A DNA stretch of 64,000 bases, taken from assembly GCA_950295325.1 (NCBI GenBank), contig OX485807.1, positions 46,178,796 through 46,242,795 on the forward strand, written 5' to 3'. The stretch is from Polytrichum commune (lineage: Eukaryota > Streptophyta > Polytrichopsida > Polytrichales > Polytrichaceae). Positions 54,505-64,000 of this stretch are shown here, in pieces. Positions within the stretch are counted from its first letter, which is position 1; each line of letters begins with the position of its first letter. The notes under the pieces were generated by a model, which saw only the letters and a list, made by a program, of their open reading frames with translations, did not search any database and was not told the DNA's origin. The position numbers and the translations under genes were made by a program.

Positions 54505-57500
54505 ATGACATTAGCTGATGGTGAGGTTGGGGAGTCTTTGCCACGGGCACGGGCTAGGATTACGATAGACACAGTGAGGGAATCAGGGTTCTCAACAGTG
54601 GCAGCAGCAGTTTTGGCATTGCTGGTGGGGTTGGTGTGGTTGAAATTCATCCAAGCCCAGAGGAGGAGGAAGCTGCTTCCGCCAGGACCTCGGCCATGGC
54701 CCATTGTGGGCAACTTTCCTGCTCTCGCCAGCAGACTGCCATACAGATACCTTCAAAAGCTGGCCTTCAAGTATGGGGGACTCATGTACCTACGCTTAGG
54801 TATGTACCCCATAATCTTCACACTCATTCTGACCAAAATCAAATTACCTCCATTCCTGCATTTTTAAGTGCATTCGATACATCAAGCCATTTCTGTGCAC
54901 TTTGCGTTCTCAACACTTCCAGAAGGAGCAAGCATAAAAGAAGCGGCTCTTTATCTGCATGTTGCTGACACCTTGTGGTCACTAGTAGAAAGCAATGCGA
55001 AGCATTACGACTGCAGATATGTTTTTTTAGTTTACCAACTGAAAGTGTCGGAATTGGGGGGCTTGTAATATGCCGTTGGAAAGGTCTTGAAGATACCTTT
55101 CCAATGGTGTGTTACACGCCCAGAAATGTTTAAAATTGCAATCGCAAAACGAAAAAGAAATATATGTAGTCATTTAGCGACTGCAGATCAGGGTGGTCAA
55201 AAGAACGGCAATGGGAAAACGACTGTGGTTCTTTGTCACATAGTTTTCTACTAGTGAATTCAACTCTTCTTGAATAGTATTTCAAAGTAGGAGCTAGATT
55301 ACAGTTTAGAAGTCTCTTACGTTTTAAGTATATCTTAATAGTCTTGACATTTTGACCAACCTCAAATTACACTTAATCTTGTTCATGAATTTTGTATTTG
55401 TACATCAAGCCATTTATGTGCAGTCTGCGTTGTCGACTCTTCTTGGTTATATAGATAGATATAGCTTCATTAGGGAGCAAGCATAATTGAAGACACTCTT
55501 CATCCTCGGGTTGCCACCAACTTTGGTCTTGATCCACTCTTCTTAAATAGGATTTAGAAGTCGGATTCTTACGAGCCCTTCCTTTAGAAATTATTCTCTT
55601 ATTATGTGGCTTGGACATGAACATGAAGGTTGAATCTAGATTCCAGAGTAAACTTATTCAACTACCATGAGAATCTTACAGGGCCAGTTTTAGTAGAGTC
55701 GTTCAATGGCCAATTTCAGTTTGTTAAATTTGGATTGGAGATCCCAACATGAGCTGGTGGGATTTCCACGAATTCATCTTATATGCTTCATTCCGCACTC
55801 AACTAACCCATTTCCTAATTTCCTATGTAATTAGTGACTCCATAACATTACTCAATCTATGAAGCTTGCTTTCTTCCTAATCCTAGGAAGCAAATCCTAC
55901 TTGCTTTCTTTCTTCCATCCACTTCAAACCAAGCTGAAAATGAATCGAGGTTCTGCATCTTACACTTTTATTCTAGAATCAAACTGCAAGCAAGATTATT
56001 CCATGGGAAAGAGAAAATACTCTCCCCACTTACTAATAAATGTTACGTGTCATGTCATGAAGTTACGTAAGATTTGTGTAGGTGAATGTTATGATATTGA
56101 ATGGCTGCTGCCTCACTAATGTGGCTCATTAACACAAGCAGCTTGTTGTGAAGGTTGGCAGTGCTGTCTTACAAAGCTCATAGTTCGATTTTCTATGTCA
56201 TTCGATTGTCAAAATTGTTGTTTATATGCCCATCTTAAGTACAATCTTAGTGTGGCGTTTTGATGTATGTGTTTCTGCATCAGGGTCGGTGCCATGCATA
56301 GTGGTTTCCACTGCTGCAGTCGCCAAGGAGATTTTCCAAAACAACGATGCTGTGTTCTCGTCACGACCGAACACGCTCAATGCTGTGGTGACATACGGCA
56401 GAAAAAGCATGGGCACCGCGCCGTATGGACCTTATTGGCGTCAGACCCGGAAAGTTTTTAATCAGGAGTTATTCAATCCCCGACACCAAGCGACTTATGA
56501 GAGGTCCAAATTAGAGGAAATTCGCCACATGATGAAGAATCTCCTGAACGAATCTAAGCAGGGAAATGATGTGAATCTTAAAAGCTGGTCCACTGGCGTG
56601 ACTGCCAACATCATGACTCGGATGCTCATGAATAAAAGGTACTTAAAACGGCGATCAACCTGTTTCAAGCCAGTGTCCAGGGAGTTTTTTAGGCATAATT
56701 GGTCAAGATCCTAGTGTTTCCAAGTCCAACCGGTTACATGTTGTGATCTTTCTGGTTTTTCTTTATTAATGTGGGGTATGTTACTATGTTCCACAGACTC
56801 CTCTAAAATGGTCGGTTTTTTTCCTGAAGTCTTGAACTTCAACTGGTTCATCTGTACCTAGCGGTCGGTTCTACCCGTTCATTGTTTCAAGCTCGGTGTT
56901 CAAACAGGTCGTTCTACCCGTTCATTGAGCCATGATGGCTTGCTAATAGAACTGCTAGCTTGGAGCTGCTCCCGGGTACGCAACTCCCGTATTATATGGT
57001 CGTGATTATAATCACTTATAATGCGTTTTAGTCCAATATTGAGTGATACAATTTGTTTTAATGTAGGAAACCCTTGTAGCCCTTCTAACAAGGAATCCAA
57101 AAATGTAATTATATATAGGAAATGAATATATTTTGAAGCGTATAATTGCATTAAAAACCTAATTATATGATTTTTTTTAATACATGTACCATAGGTCAAA
57201 CTACCCAACTTTTTGGACTTTTTAATAAAATTTTAACATTGTGAATGACTTATAATTTTAATGGGAGGCAACTATTCGTGGCTTATAATTCTAATTGGAG
57301 GCAAATATTCGTGTGGATTTTTTAAAATTATGTATAGGCAACTTACTGGTCTAATTGTTGGGTTAGAAAACTAATGATTTGTGTTAGGATACAGTTGAGG
57401 TATGTATTTTTAAGACCATATGCATCATATGGTGCCCCGACTACTCAAGGGTATCATGGGGTATTTCAAAATATCATGGGTTCCCGGTTTAGGGTTAGGG

Positions 57501-59872
57501 CTTAGGGTTTGAGGCTTCTATAAATTCGCTTTGAAGCTTTTGTGTTCGGTTTTGGAGCCTTTGTGTCTTTGCTTTGGAGTGTGCGGCTTTGCTTTGGAGC
57601 CTTTGTGTCGTCGCTTTGGAATGTGCTTGTGCTCATTTGGGAGGGTCATCCTTGGCTTAAACAAACACATGGATTGTGAGATGAAGCGTAGAGGTTCATG
57701 TAGTGGAGGTAGAGATAGGGAGAAGGAATATATTACACCTGTAATTGCCACAACTCCTTCCAAAAGAGGGAGACCTCAAAAGGACCCTCTATCATTTGTG
57801 AATACTAATCCGACATCTACTTTGAATACCCCTCTTAGACGCTCTACAAGGTTAAAAAACTAGGTGTTTCAATTGTTTATATACGTTGGAGTTTTTTTTT
57901 TTTAATAAATATGCAACCCAACTTTTTTTTCATCTCATTTATTTAATTTGGTCTTCACCCAACTTTTTGATCATTTTAATTTGATATAATTTGATATAAT
58001 TTTTACAAAAGCCATCCTCTAAGCCGTTTTTAATACGATGCCCCCTGCGTATAATATGGGAGTTGCGTACCCGGGGAGCTGCTCCATAAGGTGCGTACAC
58101 CCATAACTACACCGAACCAAAAACTGGAAAGTCGTACATTTGAAGCTCCAAAAGTGTGATAGGGATACAAAGTGTTGGTTTCAGGTTATGTGTTGGTTTT
58201 GAGTGTGCTTATCTTAATTGTTTTCAAAACCTTTTCGTGTGCCATATCTCAAACTGCCAAGAATTCCTACACAGTGATATTCTTTCTCATTTCACGTCTT
58301 TTCATTTCTGAAGTTGTGCACCTATATATTCAAGTCTAATTTCTCGAGCATGTTGGTTTTCCCACAGGTTTTTTGGAACCGACCTTGAGAATACAAAAGA
58401 AAAGGAGGAATTTGACCTCATGGTTGATAGAATCTTCGCAACTGCGGGGGCTTTTATCATAAGTGACTATGTGCCATACTTGAGTTTTATCACAAAGTTG
58501 CAAGGTTGGCAGAAAACATTAGAAGAAACCCGTGACTTAAGAGACCGGGTGAGCATGAAAATTTGCGACATAGAGGGGCACAAAGAACGTGCTAAAGAAA
58601 GAGGAAACAACGACAAGGATTATGTGCCAGATTTTGTTGACGTGTTGTTGGCAGCGTCCTTTGATGATGGACAACCGCTATCAGATAATTTGGTATCCAT
58701 CCTTGTAACTGTAAGCATGTTCATCACTATTCTCGACATTGCAACATTGTGTCTACATTTGTTTCCTTGACTTTGTTTCCAATTTTGAGAGTCATAATCA
58801 CACATGAGAATATCATATCAATTTGGGCTCTGTGTAAAAGGTTGTATAAAACCATAACCTATTTTGGGACATGTCTTGTGGTCGGGTCGGGTCGGGTCAT
58901 GTCGCTATTGGCTTTGAGCACGCCTAAAACCTTCCATAGCCAACACCCTTCATGCCCTCAGGTGGTAGGTAGCCGACACCTTAGTACCAAGAAGGTAAGT
59001 AGCATTGGCTACACTAAAAAATCGATTTACTGTGGCCTACATTATTCAGTGTCTTCTACAGTCAGTAGTTGTGCTCATCTTATTGAATACCTAGTCCAAG
59101 GCCTTCTGATGATCTTGATTCGTCTCAAACGCATGATTTGTGATGGAAGAAAGAAAACCAATTGCCAAGTTGTTGACCCTTGTTGCATGACAAGACTTAT
59201 GATATGAGGGTGGCCATCAATAGAGGATTCATGCAGGAGGGTTTGAACGCTGGCACTGACACGGGTGCAACCACAACACAGTGGGCAATGTCGGAGCTCA
59301 TACTCAACCCTCACCTTATCAAGCAAGCACAGGAAGAACTGGATGCGGTGGTAGGTGTCGACCACCTTGTGCAAGATTCGGACATCGCGAAGCTTCCCTA
59401 CCTGCGAGCCATTGTGAAGGAAACATTCCGCTTGCACCCTCCGGCACCATTTTCTGTCCCGCGTGCATCCACCCAACCCTCACAAGTCTTGGGCTACAAC
59501 TTACCTGCGCAAACGTTGTTGCTCGTCAACCTCTTTGCCATCCACCGCGACCCCGATGTATACGAGAATCCAGATACGTTCAACCCGGATCGGTTTGTGA
59601 AGCATCCAGAGGTGGATCACACATCAATGTATGACCATTACCAGTTAATGCCGTTTGGTGCCGGTCGTCGCATGTGTCCTGGGTACCATCTGGGCGATAT
59701 GACAGTGCACCTTATGGTGGCTAACTTACTCCATAGCTTTGACTGGAGCCTACCAAAAGGGGAGAATGTGCAGAGCTTTGACATGTCGGAGGTCATGTCG
59801 ATGGTAGTGTCAAGGAAGAATCCTCTCTGCTTGGTTGCAAGCCCTAGGCTTCCCGATGCCCACTTGGCATGA
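54505..59872 (+). CDS. Cytochrome P450, A-type (CYP71 clan), four exons
   Basis: Exons 54505-54799, 56284-56638, 58368-58710 and 59237-59872 join by GT-AG rules into one 542-residue frame, normal for a plant microsomal P450. It has an N-terminal membrane anchor (residues 30-49), the proline hinge PPGPRPWPIVG (59-69), GSVPCIVVST and PYGPYWRQTRKV early on. The I-helix reads NAGTDTGATT (335-344) for oxygen activation, the K-helix KETFRLHP (ExxR 393-396), the PERF-type FNPDRF, and the heme loop FGAGRRMCPG with Cys478 as iron ligand. It would use NADPH-P450 reductase at the ER. The last intron falls just before the I-helix at phase 0, the conserved A-type position. Family and substrate are not assignable from motifs. 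Introns 1 and 2 carry transposons; no stop or frameshift was seen. Confidence 0.93.
54880..55560 (+). repeat. Duplicated segment in P450 intron 1
   Basis: CATCAAGCCATTTCTGTGCA with GAGCAAGCATAAAAGAAG (54880-54945) recurs diverged at 55402-55500. A CTCTTCTTGAATAG block (55264) likewise recurs near 55537. The CACTA-like element sits inside the first copy. Confidence 0.55.
54980..55256. mobile_element. CACTA-like MITE in P450 intron 1
   Basis: A 277-bp element has inverted ends CACTAGTAGAAA and TTTCTACTAGTG. CACTA transposons characteristically begin CACTASTAGAAAA. Near both ends GCGACTGCAGAT-like words recur, resembling subterminal motifs. A clean 3-bp target duplication was not seen, so the exact edges are approximate. 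Confidence 0.78.
56686..56890 (+). repeat. Dispersed repeat A copy in P450 intron 2
   Basis: Landmarks AGGCATAATTGGTCAAGATC, TTTCCAAGTCCAACCGGTTA, CATGTTGTGATCTTTCTGG and CCTGAAGTCTTGAACTTCAA identify it. It starts about 47 bases after the exon 2 donor. Confidence 0.8.
56973..58074. mobile_element. 1.1-kb TIR element in P450 intron 2, carrying an AT-hook ORF
   Basis: The ends are inverted copies: CGGGTACGCAACTCCCGTAT on the left and its counterpart ATATGGGAGTTGCGTACCCG on the right. They are flanked by GGAGCTGCTCC on both sides (56962-56972 and 58075-58085). An 11-bp or shorter duplication with G-rich ends is closest to Mutator-like elements (8-11 bp duplications), but the superfamily is unproven. 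No DDE transposase is visible. Confidence 0.72.
57621..57863 (+). CDS. Small AT-hook-like protein inside the intronic TIR element
   Basis: An 80-residue frame from the ATG at 57621 (a second ATG is at 57669). The C-terminal half contains TPSKRGRPQKDP, an AT-hook-like KRGRP core that binds the minor groove of AT-rich DNA, and it ends LRRSTRLKN. The upstream 57530-57640 DNA is a minisatellite with repeats of GCTTTGGAGCCTTTGTGTC. Its position within a transposon in the P450 intron, in the gene's sense orientation, suggests an element-encoded or captured DNA-binding peptide, perhaps a first exon. It may be untranslated. Confidence 0.4.
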   Translation: MCLCSFGRVILGLNKHMDCEMKRRGSCSGGRDREKEYITPVIATTPSKRGRPQKDPLSFVNTNPTSTLNTPLRRSTRLKN

Positions 59873-59876
59873 TTCA

Positions 59877-59968
59877 AACCTCTTTGCCATCCACCGCAAC
59901 CCTAATGTATACGAGAATCTCGACACGTTCGACCCATATTGGTTTGTGAAACATCCAAGTGGATCATA
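59877..59968 (+). pseudogene. Partial copy of P450 exon 4
   Basis: About 90 bp directly after the P450 stop repeat exon bases 59528-59620 (AACCTCTTTGCCATCCACCG and on through GTTTGTGAAACATCCA). Several substitutions and a small deletion separate them. It encodes the region around the PERF motif only and lies within the 3' UTR or just past it. Confidence 0.85.
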
Positions 59969-60115
59969 CAGTAGTCTCACAGGAGTCACTCCCTTGTACA
60001 TTTATGAACCACCTAACATAATATATGATCATAATGAACTTCTAGTGCCATAAAGTTTTCTAAGACATAACTTTGGCTTTGAAATAACTATTGTTTAGGT
60101 TAGATGATTAGCATT

Positions 60116-60310
60116 GTAGAAGAACTTCGAAGCTAGTTTATAGAGCAAAACTATCTGGAAGGTTTATAACAAGGATGAATGTTCATTCAGTGGATGAACG
60201 TACTCAAGGAGTACAGAAGAACTTGGAAGCTAGTATATAGAATAAAACTATTTGGAAGATTCGCTACAAGGATGAATGTTCACTCAATGGATGAACATAC
60301 TTAAGGAGTC
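60116..60310 (+). repeat. Two tandem units of about 100 bp
   Basis: GAAGAACTTCGAAGCTAGT, CAAGGATGAATGTTCATTCA and GTGGATGAACGTACTCAAGG (60116-60210) recur as a second, slightly diverged unit at 60211-60310. Confidence 0.85.
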
Positions 60311-60619
60311 GTCTCTCCCGAAGATACAACCCTTGTGGTTGATTTGCTACTGAAAATTTGTTTGTAGAATTTCTATGCTTGTAAGTTGCTATTTACTTAA
60401 TAAAATGTAAGAGTAGAGTTTAAAGATCATAGTGTATATCAATGTGTAAATATATTTGACCTTGTTTGGTTCTATCAAACAATAGGTTATGGGCACTCAT
60501 GATGCACCGAACAGTTGTTTAAAGGTAAAGCTAGCTTAAAAAAATAATAAGATAGAATTTTTTTAAGGCTCGGTATGTCTATGTAAGAGGAATTATTGTC
60601 GTACACTAGTGGCCAAGAC

Positions 60620-62103
60620 CAATGTCATGTCAAAAAAACCGCGGAGTAGATTCTATCGACACTTACAATGGCGCTAACTTCCAACTATGGAAGATGCATA
60701 TGAAATTGATTTTCTAGTCCATGGAACTTTTCTCTATTGTCAATGGTTCTCTCAAGAAATCTGACCTAACTAATGCTACAAAAAAATTCCTATGGGAGAA
60801 ACATGATAAGCAAGCAATTGTTGTGATTCTTGCAACCATCGATTCCTTCCACAAGGAAGAGGTTATCAATTGTTCCACCTCTTATGAAATGTGAAGTCCA
60901 CTGCAAGCATATCATGATGAACACTCTGATGAGTGTATCATTGCCTTACAAGAGAAGTATTATAGTTGTAGGCTAGGAGATGGTGAGTCAATTGCTACAT
61001 TTATCAACACTATATAGATATTGGCTAAACAACATATTGATCTGCAACAAAACATCACTAAACAACAACTTATTAGCAAGATCAAGTGTGGGTTACCCTC
61101 TGTGTTTGACCCTCCCTTACTTGCATGGGACAATGTTCCTCTAGTAGATCAAACCCTCGCTTCATTTCAGACCAAGCTCATCAAATTTCAAAGGAAGTTT
61201 TGTGAGCGTGATGCACCAGCTGATGCCCCTAAAAACAAAGTTTGTTTCACAAAGACCACATCAGCTCATGTGAAACCATCTCCCTCAGTCGATCAAAAGA
61301 AAGAAAGAACAATTGCCATGCGAGGCACAAGAAACATGCTCGATGCTATTAGTGCAGTCACTAAGGTCACTTTGGGAAAGACCGTCTTAACGGCTCTGAT
61401 AGTTCGACATCTAGTTCTTCAAACCACATGATCGTTACACAAAAAAAAGTTGAGGCCTCATAAACATCATCACCACAAAGGCAAATGTAGCTATGCACAC
61501 ATCACTGCTAGCGCACCCACCCAAGACTCTTTTGATTCCTACTCTTCAGCTTCAAGCGAGGCCTACTATGTACAGTCCAACCTTACCGCTGAAGACGATG
61601 TTGTATGCTTTGCCGACTTAGGGGCAACAAAGCATATGAATCTATTGGTCCACTAATTTCCAAGCAATTGACGATCAATGTTGGAGTGTCACTATTGCGG
61701 ACAACCATCTTCTATATGTTCGTGGCATTGATGATATACATGTTAATGTTCTTGTGAATGGAGCAATATCTACCATTAAATTCAAGAATGTTTTATATGT
61801 GCTTAAACTTCGCAGGAACCTCATCTTGACAGGACGTCTCACCGAATGTTGAGTTGCCATCATTCATGTTCGCAATATGTGCAAGATGATCAACAATTAT
61901 GGTAAGGGCAATATTATTGTGACTCGACAAAAATGTAGAGGGCTATGACGTCCTAATCCATCCACTCTCAACCATCCCAGTGTTGACAATCTTGTGGCCA
62001 CCACTTCTGTCAGCAATCGAGGTTTGTCTAAACAAACTCTAATCCTGTAGCAATGGCATGCTCGCCTTGGACACGTCAGTGTTCATACCATCAAGAAGAT
62101 GAG
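60620..62103 (+). pseudogene. Ty1/copia retrotransposon remnant (gag, protease, GAG-pre-integrase)
   Basis: In order on the plus strand: a UBN2/DUF4219-type gag (TYNGANFQLWKMHMKL, then stops, LQEKYYSCRLGDGES, QQLISKIKCGLP at 61060-61110), and a His/Ser-rich stretch. A copia protease block CFADLGATKHM lies near 61605-61640 (the usual D-S-G reads D-L-G). VLYVLKLRRNLILTGRLTE follows near 61790, then QWHARLGHVSVHTIKKM near 62050-62100, the GAG-pre-integrase start. Integrase core and RT are absent; multiple stops and frameshifts show it is dead. The text stops where kinase sequence starts at 62104. Confidence 0.85.
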
Positions 62104-63054
62104 TGGTAAATCTACATGGCTTGGCGTCCCTTGTGCAAAGAAGGTTTGTACTGCTGGAGTGAACAAGGCTACTTTCGTAAAAGAAACTAAAATCCTGGTT
62201 CGCCTCAATCACCCAAATATTGTAAAATTTCTTTGCTGTGGAAATGACCCACAGAAGGGGCACTATTTCATAGCCATGGAGCTTATGGGCATGAGCCTCT
62301 CTGAGTTTATCAAATTGGGAGCAAAGGACAGAGGACCATTGTTTTCGCCGATCATGGCACTTGATACCATTGTGTAAAATAGCACAGGGGATGTGCTATC
62401 TGCATGTCTTTGGGCTTTGGGATTGCACTACGAGACCTCAAACCATCAAACGTGGTCATCAACAAGGTCAGTAATATTCCACATCTTGTCAACACTTACT
62501 GTGAAGTCGATCGATTTTGGTATGTCAAGGACCAAAGTGGAAGTTTCCAAGTCAAACACAATATCGGGGTACCAAATACTGGCACCACAAGATACAGAGT
62601 TCCAGAGGTAATCAGAAATGCACACCTTGCAGGAGGAGATAAAGGAAGGGTCTTTGGAGCAAAGTCGATGTGTATAGCTTTGGCATCACTTGTGCAGAGA
62701 TTCTTTCTTTGGAGGAGGCATTTCATGGAATTCTCCAAACTTGTTTGTGCAATGAATTCGTGACAGGTGCGAGGCCACCGCTCCCTCCAGGAGCTTATCC
62801 TGAGAAGCTGGTTGCACTTGTGAAAGACTGTTGGCATGGATGTCCTCGTTCAAGGCCTAGCTATTTACAGATTTGCAACAGGCTTGAAGAGGTCAGATAC
62901 GATCATTTGATTGGAATACCATCAGCAACCGACCAAGGAACTTTAGAACAATTCAGTATTCACTCAAGCACAGGCACCGCCTACATCAAGATGATGTTCA
63001 AGAACTGTTCAGATAGTCAAACTCAGTTGATCAAACATGTTCAGGTAATTGTCT
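62104..63054 (+). pseudogene. Protein kinase (TKL/RAF-like) domain fragment, frameshifted
   Basis: Recognisable kinase landmarks occur in order but in changing frames. The beta-3 lysine region (LGVPCAKKVC) and the alpha-C stretch (FVKETKILVRLNHPNIVKF) come first, then the hinge (YFIAMELMGMSLSEF). A degenerate catalytic loop follows (ALRDLKPSNVV, with the usual His replaced by Leu), then DFGMS, TRYRVPEV (activation-loop end) and DVYSFGITCAEI. ARPPLPPGAYP, CWHGCPRSRPSY and a final helix end the domain. At least five frame changes (near 62376, 62420, 62515, 62575 and 62665) and a TAA make it non-functional. The glycine loop is missing because the copia remnant abuts it. Confidence 0.87.
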
Positions 63055-63059
63055 AACTT

Positions 63060-64000
63060 AGAAATCCTTGGCCTGTTTATGTTTGCACTAATTGCAGTAT
63101 CTTTTCTTGGTCCACACGAGCTCTGACCGTTTATACTGTCGTAACGAGAAAATCATTCGTAGAGCAGAGAATTGTTAACTAACTAATGTAAAACTGCCAC
63201 ACTACAACCACTACTAGAAAATGGGTCTCAACATGACTGCAAAATGACTATGTTATGACTATGCTTGGGCCAATTTGAGCTATATAGAATGAGGTTCGAG
63301 TTTTCAAGTTCAGTGTTGGGATGTGAAGTCTGCCTGGGCACTTGTTCATGTTGTGCGAAACCCATGACTCATGTCATGTCCACCTCCTGAACCCATACCA
63401 AGCCTCATCAACGGGTCATTATTTAAGAATGAATCATATCATAAAGAAAATAGTAGCTACCGAAATGTCTTGATTATGAAAGTGCCAAGTACTTTAACTA
63501 GCATTTATCCCTTATCGGATAGCACTCGTTGCTCAATGTGTCCTATATCAATCCAAGCCTTGTGAAATATGAAACTCTTCACTGTTTCCCTAGAGCCAAG
63601 TACCTAGCTAACTTCACATCTAAGCCTACTTGATAGAGGAGATAAGAGTTTTATAATTATTTGATACAATTGCCCTAAACAACCAGTCTACATTGGTCCA
63701 TATTATTCATTGTCATCCACATTATTAGTGTTACAATAACTAAGTAGAACCAAGAGAGGATGTCATGTAATGTTTAGTATTTGTATAATGATTCATGAAG
63801 ATCAGTCTAATAAACAAGACACATCAACCTTACTCTCACTCAAAATAAAGGGTTGTATAATAAATAAAGGGTTATTAGAGCCATCTCTATTACGTGGGCT
63901 TGTCACAAAATCTACAATAAATATTGTATTTAGCATCACAAATTTTATTTTGTCTTGCTCAATACCATTTGTCAACCACCCGTGTAGTGTCACCAACACT
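63060..64000. other. 3' flank with a CACTA-type terminus
   Basis: CACTACTAGAAAATGGG at 63208 matches the canonical CACTA terminal motif. Downstream CATGACTGCAAAATGACTA repeats the TGACTA word, as in subterminal repeats. The opposite end is not found in the window. No gene was seen elsewhere here. Confidence 0.5.

Noticed and set aside
1..64000. CRISPR arrays, bacterial operons, attachment sites or prophage
   Set aside because: No spaced identical repeats, ribosome-binding-site-led gene strings or phage genes; spliced genes and plant transposons show eukaryotic nuclear DNA.

Overview
This window looks like a piece of a large, repeat-rich nuclear genome of a land plant. The evidence is a plant-type A-type cytochrome P450 with GT-AG introns, a single-exon plastid-type J-domain protein, an exon resembling augmin subunit 1, Ty3/gypsy chromovirus and Ty1/copia remnants, a LINE, tRNA-derived SINEs, and PIF/Harbinger, hAT-like and CACTA-like elements. 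AT richness and very low gene density fit a non-flowering plant such as a bryophyte, lycophyte, fern or gymnosperm, but the sequence alone does not settle the lineage. Nothing bacterial or plasmid-like is present.

Layout. 1-0.2 kb: last exon of an alpha/beta-hydrolase. 0.2-19.7 kb: gene-free and packed with small transposons (two 8-bp-TSD hAT-like MITEs, two 3-bp-TSD Harbinger-like MITEs, a 1.35-kb foldback, one SINE, a decayed 5S rRNA copy). 19.9-21.3 kb: an augmin-1-like first exon on the minus strand, with a repeated upstream region. 21.8-24.1 kb: dead LINE. 25.2-28.05 kb and 33.4-35.9 kb: direct segmental duplication carrying two J-domain genes, with 5.3 kb of repeats between them. 36.5-46.6 kb: a degenerate PIF/Harbinger element with both of its genes, split by a 6.7-kb Ty3/gypsy chromovirus. 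47.1-48.9 kb: an acidic, spliced hypothetical gene. 49.5-54.4 kb: minisatellites and a SINE. 54.5-59.9 kb: an apparently intact four-exon P450, with transposons in its introns and leader and a short partial copy of its last exon just downstream. 60.6-63.1 kb: a dead Ty1/copia fragment fused to a frameshifted protein-kinase fragment.

The likely functional genes are the P450 and one or both J-domain genes; the hydrolase exon may belong to a gene extending off the left edge. The host genes share no evident pathway. The main points of interest are the nested transposon, the J-gene pair (about 550 bp almost identical, the single difference removing the stop codon), a SINE fragment beside the P450 start codon, and several dispersed repeat families that can be defined by comparing copies inside the window.
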